The notes beneath the pieces are model-generated. The model did not search any database. It was not told the DNA's origin and saw only the letters and a list, made by a program, of their open reading frames with translations. From positions 206,994 to 270,993 of the forward strand of contig JAPJQV010000004.1 in NCBI GenBank assembly GCA_030824965.1: 64,000 nucleotides of DNA. Direction: 5' to 3'. Below, piece by piece: positions 50,856 through 58,348 of the stretch. Position 1 is the stretch's first letter. Each line of letters begins with the position of its first letter. The translations under genes and the position numbers were made by a program. Source of the stretch: Micavibrio sp. Its GTDB lineage: Bacteria > Pseudomonadota > Alphaproteobacteria > Micavibrionales > Micavibrionaceae.

Positions 50856-52274
50856 ATGGCCGGAAACAAACTCTCCCAGACCCTCGACTTACGCCAGCAG
50901 CAAAATCTCGTCATGACGCCGCAAATGCAGCAGGCGATCAAATTGCTGCAATTGTCCAATGTAGAGCTACAGGATTATCTGGACGAAGAAATTGCCCAGA
51001 ACCCGCTTTTAGAGAAAGTTGAAACCGAGAGATCTGACGACGACAATCACCTCTCGGAAGAGAAACCCCAACGCGAAGACGACCAGGAAAACGACTTCGA
51101 CGCAGGTTCTTCCATGTCGAATGCAACGCCCGGCGGCCGCTCGGATTTCTCCGACGATGAGCGCACGCTGGAAAGCACGCATGCCAGAGAAAAGAATTTG
51201 CATGATCACTTGATGGAGCAATTAACTATCAGCGCCCAAGATGCGCTCGATAAAACCATCGGTACACTTTTGATCGACCGGCTCGACGAAGCCGGATATC
51301 TGCGTGAAAGCCCCGAAGAACTCGCCGCCCAGTTGGGCGTATCGGAAGATCGCATTACGAAACTTATCGCAAGACTGAAAAAATTCGATCCGGCTGGCAT
51401 ATTTGCCTTCAATCTTTCCGAATGTCTGATGCTTCAGCTTGAAGACCGCGGCGTTCTCGATACGCCGATGAAAATCCTGCTGGAAAATCTCAACCTTCTC
51501 GGCCAGCATGACTATGCTTCTCTTGCAAAGATCTGCGACGTTCATCCGAATGTCGTAAAGGAAATGGCGCAAGAACTCAGAACGCTGCAGCCAAAACCGG
51601 CCTCTTTATTCGATCATTCAATTGCTCAGACAGCCATTCCCGATGTGCTGATGAGGAAGCTGCCTAAAGACAAGGGCGGCGGATGGCGCGTTGAGTTGAA
51701 TAATGACACGTTGCCACGTGTTCTGGTGAACCAGCAATATTATGCGGATGTCTCGGACCGAACCAAAGACAAGACCGAACGCGAATATCTCGTCACCCAG
51801 CTTAACAACGCCAATTGGCTGGCCAAAGCCCTGGACCAGCGTGCGCAAACCATCTTGAAAGTTGCTTCTGAAATCGTCGAGCGTCAGGATGCGTTCTTCC
51901 TGTTCGGGATTGAATATCTGGTGCCGCTCACGCTGCGAGAAGTTGCCGAGTCAATCGGCATGCATGAAAGCACGGTCAGCCGGGTGACAACGGGAAAATT
52001 TATCGGCACGCCGCGCGGACTTTTTGAACTTAAATTTTTCTTTACCTCCAGTATTGAAGGTAGTGACGGATCAAGCGTGTCATCGGAAGCGGTGAAATCG
52101 AAAATCAAGACATTGATTGATGCGGAAGAGCCCATAGCGATTTTATCGGATGATGACATCGTTGATCTCTTGCAAAAAGACGGCATCGATATCGCTCGCC
52201 GTACAATCGCCAAATACCGCGAAGCAATGAACATTCCCTCATCTGTTCAGAGACGCCGGATCAAGAAGAGTTAA
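50856..52274 (+). CDS. rpoN: RNA polymerase sigma-54 factor
   Basis: Alternative sigma factor for enhancer-dependent promoters. The start at 50856 (MAGNKLSQTLDLRQQQNL, 472 aa) begins with the Gln/Leu-rich region I; longer in-frame options lie inside lptB. Core-binding region, helix-turn-helix (VAESIGMHESTVSRVT) and the RpoN box (ARRTIAKYREAMNIP near 447) are present. Located 22 bp after lptB in the classical order; converges on murI with a 4-bp overlap. Confidence 0.97.
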   Translation: MAGNKLSQTLDLRQQQNLVMTPQMQQAIKLLQLSNVELQDYLDEEIAQNPLLEKVETERSDDDNHLSEEKPQREDDQENDFDAGSSMSNATPGGRSDFSDDERTLESTHAREKNLHDHLMEQLTISAQDALDKTIGTLLIDRLDEAGYLRESPEELAAQLGVSEDRITKLIARLKKFDPAGIFAFNLSECLMLQLEDRGVLDTPMKILLENLNLLGQHDYASLAKICDVHPNVVKEMAQELRTLQPKPASLFDHSIAQTAIPDVLMRKLPKDKGGGWRVELNNDTLPRVLVNQQYYADVSDRTKDKTEREYLVTQLNNANWLAKALDQRAQTILKVASEIVERQDAFFLFGIEYLVPLTLREVAESIGMHESTVSRVTTGKFIGTPRGLFELKFFFTSSIEGSDGSSVSSEAVKSKIKTLIDAEEPIAILSDDDIVDLLQKDGIDIARRTIAKYREAMNIPSSVQRRRIKKS

Positions 52275-53065
52275 ATATCTATCAAGCTTACATCGGCTGC
52301 GGAAACTTCTTTGCCGAAAAACTTTGCCGCATTGGCAGCAAACCGGCCCGGATCGTCGGTGGCAAAAAATTGGCAACCTCCCTTACCGCCATTATCTGAA
52401 AGGTTTAATTCATCTGCTGCGGCTTGCCCGCTATTGATAAGCGTCACTTCCGGTCCAAGAATTTCGCTGATAGTAGCTTCAAACAACGGGAAATGTGTGC
52501 AGCCCAAGATCAGCGTATCGGGCCGATTCTGACGCTCGAAAATAGGCTCGAGATATTTAAGTAATACATCTTTGGCTATTTTATCGGACGCCCAGCCTTC
52601 TTCTGCCAAAGCGACAAGAAGCTGGCATGCCTGCGATGAGACAAGAGCAGTGGGGTTTATCTTATTAATGGCTTTTTCATACGCGCCGCTTTTAACCGTG
52701 CCGTATGTGGCGAGTACCCCGATATGATTATTTTTCGTCGCCGAAACCGCGCCGCGGCTTGCCGGTTCGATCATGCCAAACACTGGTATGTCTTTCGCTA
52801 TCTCCTGTACGGCAGGCAATCCATGCGTGGAAGCGGTGTTGCAGGCAACGATAATGGCTTTTACTTTATGTTTTATTATCTCTTTGGTTAAACCTTGGGC
52901 ATAGCGAATGACTGTTTCGGGACTTTTGGTTCCATAAGGAAGACGGGCCGTATCCCCAATATAGACATAAGATTCATTCGGATATTTTTTTTGTAAGGCT
53001 TTCAACACTGTTAGGCCGCCGATACCTGAGTCGAATACGCCGATAGGTTCCGCTTTTTCTGTCAT
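52271..53065 (-). CDS. murI: Glutamate racemase
   Basis: Makes D-glutamate for peptidoglycan. The 264 aa carry both catalytic Cys: VACNTAS (about 74) and LGCTHFPL (about 185), and IGVFDSGIGGLTV at the N-terminus. It is inserted in reverse between rpoN and hpf, which are usually adjacent, and overlaps rpoN by 4 bp. Confidence 0.97.
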   Translation of the reverse strand: MTEKAEPIGVFDSGIGGLTVLKALQKKYPNESYVYIGDTARLPYGTKSPETVIRYAQGLTKEIIKHKVKAIIVACNTASTHGLPAVQEIAKDIPVFGMIEPASRGAVSATKNNHIGVLATYGTVKSGAYEKAINKINPTALVSSQACQLLVALAEEGWASDKIAKDVLLKYLEPIFERQNRPDTLILGCTHFPLFEATISEILGPEVTLINSGQAAADELNLSDNGGKGGCQFFATDDPGRFAANAAKFFGKEVSAADVSLIDI

Positions 53066-53099
53066 TATTTTTTTGCTCTTTATACTTTTTTTAGGACAT

Positions 53100-53158
53100 T
53101 TAAGTGATAAACTTAATTATACGATAAATCATTTAAACGCGACGCTTTTAAGCGCGTC
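53100..53158. promoter_or_regulatory. Inverted repeat and leader hairpin between murI and hpf
   Basis: TTAAGT-GATAA-ACTTAA (53100-53116) is a perfect 6-bp inverted repeat midway between the divergent starts. GACGC (53141-53145) and GCGTC (53154-53158) form a small hairpin in the hpf leader. Their roles are unknown. Confidence 0.4.
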
Positions 53159-53185
53159 TTCTTAATAGTCTCAAAGGAGTTCATT

Positions 53186-53797
53186 ATGGATCTGACAATC
53201 AATGGCAAGCAAATGGATGTTGGAGATGCTCTCCGTACGCATGTCACGGAAAAATTAAGCGATATCGATTCCAAATATTTCAATCGCGCTTTCCAGACAA
53301 TTGTCACTTTTGCGCCTGAGGGCCATGGATTCGTAAAGACGCATATCTCTCTTAAAGTCGGGAAGGATATCATGGTTACGGCTACGGCAGTAGAAACCGA
53401 GGCTTACGTTTCATTCGATGCCGCCGCCGCGAAAATTGCCAAGCAACTCCGCAAATATAAAAACCGTCTGCGCGATCATCATGAACGTATTGAGCAAACC
53501 CCTGAAACGGAAATGCTCAAAGCACGCGATTATACGATCGCCAGCGAAGAACTGGATGGTCAGGGTAAAGAAGAGGAGCCTGAGCAAACAGGCAGCGATC
53601 CGCTGATCGTTGCGGAAATGCCGATGCAGATTCAAAAAATGTCCGTATCGGAAGCCGTAATGCGCTTAGACCTTGCAGGTCATACAGCCCTGCTTTTCCG
53701 CAACCCAAAGAATAATTCCTTGAACATGGTGTATAAACGCGCCGATGGAAATATCGGCTGGGTCGAGCCGCAAGACCAGTCAATAGCGGCTGAGTAA
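53186..53797 (+). CDS. hpf: Ribosome hibernation promoting factor, long form
   Basis: Binds the 30S subunit and dimerises ribosomes into inactive 100S particles in stationary phase. The 203 aa have the N-terminal S30AE domain (MDLTINGKQMDVGDALR) and the C-terminal dimerisation domain of long HPF (SVSEAVMRLDLAGHTALLFR). Strong ribosome-binding site (AAAGGAG). A perfect terminator follows. Confidence 0.95.
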   Translation: MDLTINGKQMDVGDALRTHVTEKLSDIDSKYFNRAFQTIVTFAPEGHGFVKTHISLKVGKDIMVTATAVETEAYVSFDAAAAKIAKQLRKYKNRLRDHHERIEQTPETEMLKARDYTIASEELDGQGKEEEPEQTGSDPLIVAEMPMQIQKMSVSEAVMRLDLAGHTALLFRNPKNNSLNMVYKRADGNIGWVEPQDQSIAAE

Positions 53798-53820
53798 ATT
53801 CGCAAGCTCTAATAATTGAT

Positions 53821-53848
53821 AAAAACCCGCGATAAAGCGGGTTTTTTT
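53821..53848 (+). terminator. Intrinsic terminator of hpf
   Basis: AAAAACCCGC-GATAAA-GCGGGTTTTTTT, a 10-bp stem with a T-run, 24 bp after the hpf stop. Confidence 0.92.
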
Positions 53849-53962
53849 ATAAGTTGCGGAACTATTGCTTTGCAGAAATGTTTTTTCTGGGCACGACTCA
53901 AATATGCGTGTAATCAGGTCACGAAAATGACTTGAGAAACTTACGGGGAGTACGGAAATCTC

Positions 53963-54427
53963 ATGCAAAACGAGCACATTGAATTCAACGAATTCATTAT
54001 CGGCCTTCGCGCTATCGACAAAAAACAGATCCTGCAGAATATTTCATGGAAAATCGGACGACATACAAATGCCGACATGACATGGATTGCAGATCAGCTT
54101 TTAAAATCTGAAGAGACGGAAAGTTCCGGCATCGGTGACGGCATTGCCATTTCGCATTTGAAATCCACGCCCTTGCAAAAACCTTTTATCGTAATAGCCA
54201 AACTGGACCAGCCTGTCGATTTCGATTCACTCGACGGCCTTCCCGTGGATATTGTTTGCGCGGTCTTATCGCCACAAATGGATGGCCCCCTCCATTTGCG
54301 TCGCCTCTCGCGCGTCACACGCCTGCTTCGTGAACCAAGCATTATTGAGGCTTTGAGAAATGCAAAATCGGAAGACGAACTGAGATCGATATTAAAAGTC
54401 GAACAACAGGAAATTCTTGCGGCATAA
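53963..54427 (+). CDS. ptsN: PTS IIA-like nitrogen regulatory protein
   Basis: EIIA-Ntr, end component of the nitrogen phosphotransfer system, regulating transporters and stress functions. The 154 aa include the phosphorylated His in GIAISHLKS (most homologues have IPHGR or IPHAR) and RLSRVTRLLREPSIIEALRNA. A weak hairpin after the stop (CCCG-TTTTCG-CGGG) may end it. Separated from hpf by its own terminator, so it probably has its own promoter. Confidence 0.92.
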   Translation: MQNEHIEFNEFIIGLRAIDKKQILQNISWKIGRHTNADMTWIADQLLKSEETESSGIGDGIAISHLKSTPLQKPFIVIAKLDQPVDFDSLDGLPVDIVCAVLSPQMDGPLHLRRLSRVTRLLREPSIIEALRNAKSEDELRSILKVEQQEILAA

Positions 54428-54451
54428 AAAACCCGTTTTCGCGGGATTTAA

Positions 54452-54697
54452 TTATTGCAGGGTAACCGGCTCCATATCATTTTGCCGGACGGCCATTATC
54501 GCCGCATTGTAATCATCCATCACCGCCAGCGCCGATCCGTCAGCGCCATGAAGCGTATAGACAGGCCTACCAAGGACATTCGTCGGCTTGATATAAGCAA
54601 TCTGATTGACGCCAAAAGTCAGGAAGTCCTGATGCGACAAATTACGCAGAATCTGGCGGCCTTGCTCTATGTTTAATGGCTGGTTTTTATTGGGCAT
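54452..54697 (-). CDS. DUF1150-family protein
   Basis: Small alphaproteobacterial protein, regularly found next to Hsp20. The start at 54697 (MPNKNQPLNIEQG, 81 aa) is chosen because AGGAGAG lies 8 nt upstream; longer in-frame starts reach into hsp20. Features: FGVNQIAYIKP, YTLHGADGSALAV and the C-terminal DMEPVTLQ. Function unknown; co-transcription with hsp20 suggests a stress role. Confidence 0.88.
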   Translation of the reverse strand: MPNKNQPLNIEQGRQILRNLSHQDFLTFGVNQIAYIKPTNVLGRPVYTLHGADGSALAVMDDYNAAIMAVRQNDMEPVTLQ

Positions 54698-54721
54698 GTT
54701 CTTACTCTCCTGATCTACCGG

Positions 54722-54750
54722 ATTCCCCGCATTTTGAGTATGCGGGGAAT
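54722..54750 (-). other. Intercistronic hairpin between hsp20 and the DUF1150 gene
   Basis: ATTCCCCGCA and TGCGGGGAAT form a perfect 10-bp stem with a 9-nt loop. No T-run follows on the minus strand, so it more likely stabilises the hsp20 mRNA 3' end or reduces downstream expression. Confidence 0.65.
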
Positions 54751-54761
54751 TGGTTAAAGAA

Positions 54762-55256
54762 TTACTGTTTAATTTTAGTAGCGTCGGAATCTTTAACTTG
54801 CACATCGATCGCCTTATGATCACTGTTACCGTTGGCAATTTTAGTGCCGGATTTTATCTCGATTTTTCGTGCCGTCGATTCAGGTTCAACGCGCTTCATG
54901 TCGATATGAAGCAAACCGTTATCAAGCGAAGCACCTAGTATTTCAATCCCATCGGCGAGAACGAAAGTCCGCTGGAATTGACGCGCCGCAATACCTCGGT
55001 GTAGATAGGTTTTGCTCTGATCGTCTTCCTGACGGCCCCTTATTACTAACTGATTTTGCTCGACCTCTATATCGAGATCGGACATTGTAAACCCAGCCAC
55101 TGCCAAAGTAATGCGCAGTCCCTGTTCGCTAATCTGTTCGATATTATAGGGAGGGTACCCTTCCTGAGCATGTTTCTTAACGCGGTCCAAAGTCCGTTCA
55201 AAATGGTCAAAGCCAAGAAAAAGGGGAGAGTCAAATAAAGATAGTCTAGTCGTCAT
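54762..55256 (-). CDS. Small heat shock protein Hsp20/IbpA
   Basis: ATP-independent holdase chaperone. The 164 aa have the alphaproteobacterial N-terminus (MTTRLSLFDSPLFLGFDHFE), the alpha-crystallin domain (YNIEQISEQGLRITLAVAGF to GLLHIDMKR) and a longer than usual polar tail. Upstream are a ROSE-like thermometer and an RpoH-type promoter, giving two levels of heat control. Confidence 0.95.
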   Translation of the reverse strand: MTTRLSLFDSPLFLGFDHFERTLDRVKKHAQEGYPPYNIEQISEQGLRITLAVAGFTMSDLDIEVEQNQLVIRGRQEDDQSKTYLHRGIAARQFQRTFVLADGIEILGASLDNGLLHIDMKRVEPESTARKIEIKSGTKIANGNSDHKAIDVQVKDSDATKIKQ

Positions 55257-55323
55257 GTGTCGAACTCCTCAATTGAGCAAGTAAGATATTGAAACGGCCA
55301 CCCGCACCATGCAGCGAAGCCTT
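55257..55323 (-). promoter_or_regulatory. ROSE-like RNA thermometer in the hsp20 leader
   Basis: Just before the start, TTGCTC-AATT-GAGGAG (55281-55265 region) pairs the Shine-Dalgarno sequence with the hallmark U(U)GCU strand, leaving the G opposite G that is characteristic of ROSE elements. Upstream, GGCTTCGC and GCGGG...GCC make a second hairpin. Heat would melt the first and expose GAGGAG. Confidence 0.85.
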
Positions 55324-55330
55324 ATTAATC

Positions 55331-55358
55331 ATATAGGAAAATCAGCTCAATTTTCAAC
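55331..55358 (-). promoter_or_regulatory. RpoH (sigma-32)-type promoter of hsp20
   Basis: Minus strand: GTTGAAA (55358-55352), 14-bp spacer, CCTATAT (55337-55331), close to the alphaproteobacterial heat-shock consensus CTTGAAA/CCTATAT-like. Confidence 0.65.
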
Positions 55359-55386
55359 GGCTACGATCTGCCTTAAAATCAGGCAC

Positions 55387-55584
55387 TTAGCGGGATGATA
55401 TGGCTCTGCTCTTGATAAAAGCACGATCACAATACCCGCAATCCACCCGGTCTTTGCCATCAAAAGTAAAGTAGACGAGAGGATGACCGAGTGGCCCGCC
55501 GCCGCCGTCACATGCAACCTGATTGGCATTATCCGGTATGGAAATTATCTCAGGGGCTGGGGCTAGAGCAGGCTTTTCATTCAT
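55387..55584 (-). CDS. zf-CHCC domain protein, 65 aa
   Basis: Small zinc-binding protein related to the mitochondrial NDUFS6 zinc domain. Pattern: VACDGGGGPLGHPLVYF then VDCGYCDRAFI, giving Cys-His-Cys-Cys ligands. Alphaproteobacterial homologues are widespread. Lies upstream of the hsp20 promoter on the same strand. Confidence 0.9.
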   Translation of the reverse strand: MNEKPALAPAPEIISIPDNANQVACDGGGGPLGHPLVYFTFDGKDRVDCGYCDRAFIKSRAISSR

Positions 55585-55663
55585 TACGGTAAATCTCGTG
55601 AACGTTATCTTTACTACTCTTTTTATAAACTGAAGCTATAGGAAAACCAAGAGGCAAACCCTT

Positions 55664-56038
55664 ATGGCGTCATTTATAGATAATCCGGCGATTAAAGGCC
55701 GTGAAGACAAGTTTTTAAATCATGATGTAGCTGTTTCGCTGGTACTCGCCAGTTGGCGGGAGTCTCTGTTCGCGCATGAATGGCTTAAACCCGACGGTAG
55801 CCTGAAAACTCTCTCGGAACTAAATGACGCCAACCGCCAGAAACGCCTTGATGTCGAGGCCGCGTTTAAGGAAGGCCGCCCATTGGTAAAACCGGTTTTA
55901 GGTCTTGGTATCACCGACTCTGTCGAAATCGGCAGCGGCAAGGATGTGCTTTTGACTTTAGCCTGCCTTTCTCAAGATACGGTGTCGGTCCATATTCCTA
56001 AATCCCATGCTGATGAATTTAAATTGTTTTTGAGATAA
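55664..56038 (+). CDS. Hypothetical protein, 124 aa
   Basis: Soluble protein starting MASFIDNPAIKGREDKFLNH, with no recognised domain. GAGGCA lies upstream of the ATG. The stop is 8 bp before the second pseudopilin-like gene, so the two are probably co-transcribed. Confidence 0.72.
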   Translation: MASFIDNPAIKGREDKFLNHDVAVSLVLASWRESLFAHEWLKPDGSLKTLSELNDANRQKRLDVEAAFKEGRPLVKPVLGLGITDSVEIGSGKDVLLTLACLSQDTVSVHIPKSHADEFKLFLR

Positions 56039-56046
56039 AATTGGGC

Positions 56047-56784
56047 ATGACTTCACGCTCCCCCCAATCCGGCAATGTTCTTTTTTATATTCTGCTATGC
56101 ATCGCGCTTTTTGCGGCATTGGGGTATGCATTTTCACGCGGCGGCACAGGCGGCGCGCAGACGATTAGCGACGAGAAAGCGAAATTAGTAGCAGCTGAAC
56201 TTATTGCATACGGTAACTTGGTAGCAGATACAGTTTCTAAATTAAGATTAAGAGGCTGCACTGAATCAGTATTTGAATTTTCGACAAGTGATTATCAGCT
56301 CTCAGATGGCACTAATGCCAATACAATAAACTCTAACGCGCCGAGCGATGGTAAATGCAGTCTATTCGATATTAGAGGCGGCAATATCACGCCTAAGATT
56401 TTTAAAGAAGGTTTTAACGGAGTGTCTAGCGGAGCAAATTCAAAACCAGGACATGCCAGATTTCGTGCTTTTCAAGTTGCAAATATTGGAACGACTGGCG
56501 CTAGCGGAACAGCCAGTGCAAATGATCTTATAATTTCTTTTTCTTTTTTAGATAAGAACATTTGTTTAGCCATTAATAAGATTCTAGGCATTGATAATCC
56601 GGGCGGGGATCCTCCCGTTCCCACTTCAACTTCATTAAGCGGAGTAAGCTTATACACTAACGGAAGCTATGTTGGCCCAGGCATTATTGGTTCAGCAGAA
56701 TTAGATGGAAAAAAGAGTTTTTGCCGTTCAACAACTACCGCTAAAACTTCATTCTCTTTTGACCAAGTACTTTTGGCCCGCTAA
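56047..56784 (+). CDS. Pseudopilin-like secreted protein, second paralogue, 245 aa
   Basis: N-terminus SPQSGNVLFYILLCIALFAA with one hydrophobic helix, then a Gly/Ser-rich stretch. Shares with the protein at 34652 the helix pattern GNVLF-x-IL, RLRGC, SNAPSDGKC and CLAINKILG. From about 56160 on the DNA is visibly more AT-rich, with codons unlike the neighbours. It overlaps the end of cysS by 4 bp. Function unknown. Confidence 0.74.
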   Translation: MTSRSPQSGNVLFYILLCIALFAALGYAFSRGGTGGAQTISDEKAKLVAAELIAYGNLVADTVSKLRLRGCTESVFEFSTSDYQLSDGTNANTINSNAPSDGKCSLFDIRGGNITPKIFKEGFNGVSSGANSKPGHARFRAFQVANIGTTGASGTASANDLIISFSFLDKNICLAINKILGIDNPGGDPPVPTSTSLSGVSLYTNGSYVGPGIIGSAELDGKKSFCRSTTTAKTSFSFDQVLLAR

Positions 56785-58145
56785 AATTTCCGCCATTTTG
56801 GCCCCTGCGGCGTATCTTCAATCTCAATATTTTTTGATTTAAGTTCGTCGCGAATTTTATCGGCACGTTTAAAGTTTTTTGATTTCTTTGCTTCGGTTCG
56901 CTCAATTAGTAAATCTTCAATCCATTGAGTATCCCCTTCGACTTTATACCCGAGCCATAGATCCGGATCTTCCTGTAATAGCCCGAGTATATTTGCAGCC
57001 GTGATAAATGAATTGAAATTTTCCTGTGATTTTTCATCCGCCAGATTTTTGGCCAAGACATGAAGTTCATTGATCGCGCCCGGCGTATTGAGATCATCGA
57101 GCAGCGTATTCATAAATGCTTCAGTTCTCTTCTCTTCGGGAGAAAAAGAAAATTCTTTCAATAATCTATAAAATCCGTCCAGTTGCGCCTTCGTCTGGTC
57201 CAGCAATTTCTGGCTCCAGTCCAAGGGGCCGCGGTAATGCGAAGACAATAACGCCATTCGCATAACTTCTCCCTTTATGCCCTTTTCGATTAGGTCGTGA
57301 ACAGTCGTGAAATTGCCGAGTGATTTCGACATTTTTTCGCCTTCGACGGTTACAAAACCGTTATGGACCCACGTTTTTGCGAAAGAAGAAAGATCATGGG
57401 AGCCTTGAGCGCAGCAGCTTTGTGCAATTTCATTTTCATGATGCGGGAATTTCAAATCAGCTCCGCCGCCATGAATATCGAACGGCAGGCCTAAATGTTT
57501 TTCTGCCATGGCCGAACATTCGATATGCCAACCCGGGCGACCATAACCCCATGGGGAGTTCCATCCCGGCTGATCGCTTGTACTTGGCTTCCATAAAATG
57601 AAATCTGCTGCGTCTTTTTTATAGGGTGCGATTTCGACCCGCGCGCCTGCAATCTGGTCATCGCGGGAACGGCCGGATAAGCCGCCATACCCATCGAAAG
57701 AAGGCACGTTAAACAAAACATGGCCGTCCGCCGCATAGGCATGACCGTTGGCAATAATCTGTTCGATCTGAGCAATCATTTCACCGATATGTTCAGTTGC
57801 GCGCGGCTGGATATCAGGCGCAGTGACACCAAGTACTGCCATGTCATGGTTATAAATCCGCTCATATTTGCGCGTGATTGTTTCTATCGCCTCGCCGGTC
57901 TCTAAACTGGCGGCGATAATCTTGTCTTCGACATCGGTGATATTGGAAACATAGGTTACTTTTGGATATAGATAGCGCAAAACGCGCACTAACTGATCGA
58001 AAACGACCGCCATTCTTGCATTGCCGATATGAGCATAATTATAGACAGTCGGTCCACAGGCATAGAGCCGGACATCATCTTCTTTTAAAGGTTTGAATTC
58101 TTCTTTTTCGCGAGTCAGCGAATTATATAATTTTAAAACGGTCAT
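56781..58145 (-). CDS. cysS: Cysteinyl-tRNA synthetase
   Basis: Class I synthetase charging tRNA-Cys. The start at 58145 (MTVLKLYNSLTREKEEF, 454 aa) matches family N-termini; an in-frame TTG at 58154 lies within the upstream hairpin. Motifs: LYACGPTVYNYAHIGNAR (zinc Cys plus HIGH), the GWHIECSAM zinc site, HHENEIAQ, and KMSKS near 275. No Shine-Dalgarno is visible; the right arm of a GGCC hairpin abuts the ATG, and a Cys-rich mini-ORF ends 44 nt upstream. Confidence 0.96.
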   Translation of the reverse strand: MTVLKLYNSLTREKEEFKPLKEDDVRLYACGPTVYNYAHIGNARMAVVFDQLVRVLRYLYPKVTYVSNITDVEDKIIAASLETGEAIETITRKYERIYNHDMAVLGVTAPDIQPRATEHIGEMIAQIEQIIANGHAYAADGHVLFNVPSFDGYGGLSGRSRDDQIAGARVEIAPYKKDAADFILWKPSTSDQPGWNSPWGYGRPGWHIECSAMAEKHLGLPFDIHGGGADLKFPHHENEIAQSCCAQGSHDLSSFAKTWVHNGFVTVEGEKMSKSLGNFTTVHDLIEKGIKGEVMRMALLSSHYRGPLDWSQKLLDQTKAQLDGFYRLLKEFSFSPEEKRTEAFMNTLLDDLNTPGAINELHVLAKNLADEKSQENFNSFITAANILGLLQEDPDLWLGYKVEGDTQWIEDLLIERTEAKKSKNFKRADKIRDELKSKNIEIEDTPQGPKWRKF

Positions 58146-58181
58146 ATTGGCCAAAGATCTAGAAGTTATCTATCCGGCCAA
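58146..58181 (-). promoter_or_regulatory. Hairpin masking the cysS start
   Basis: On the minus strand TTGGCC (58181-58176) pairs with GGCCAA (58152-58147), the second arm ending one base before the cysS ATG. The first arm begins 8 nt after the stop of the Cys-rich mini-ORF. Confidence 0.55.
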
Positions 58182-58189
58182 GTTAGAAG

Positions 58190-58276
58190 CTACTTGCAAC
58201 AGTCGCAAGCACAGTTTTCACATGAGCCGGAACATTTACAGTTTGTACAGCTACAGCCTGTCGAAGAATCTGTCAT
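58190..58276 (-). CDS. 28-aa Cys-rich peptide (9 Cys): leader peptide of cysS or mini-metallothionein
   Basis: Reads MTDSSTGCSCTNCKCSGSC then ENCACDCCK and stop: 9 Cys in 28 residues, in a CxCxxCxCxxxCxxCxCxCC arrangement. It has a ribosome-binding site (GAGG, 7 nt before ATG). Known metallothioneins have similar CxC/CxxC spacing. The position directly ahead of cysS, with a hairpin between, also fits a Cys-codon leader peptide sensing charged tRNA-Cys. Both roles are inference. Confidence 0.7.
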   Translation of the reverse strand: MTDSSTGCSCTNCKCSGSCENCACDCCK

Positions 58277-58348
58277 GAAAGCACCTCTTCACTAATTTAT
58301 AATTGAATGAGTATAGCATAAGAGATGCCTTGATGCTAATTTTCCGGC

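Noticed and set aside
58093..58278. Plus-strand 61-codon frame upstream of pyrC
   Set aside because: Antisense to the cysS start and the Cys-rich mini-ORF; no ribosome-binding site and no family resemblance.
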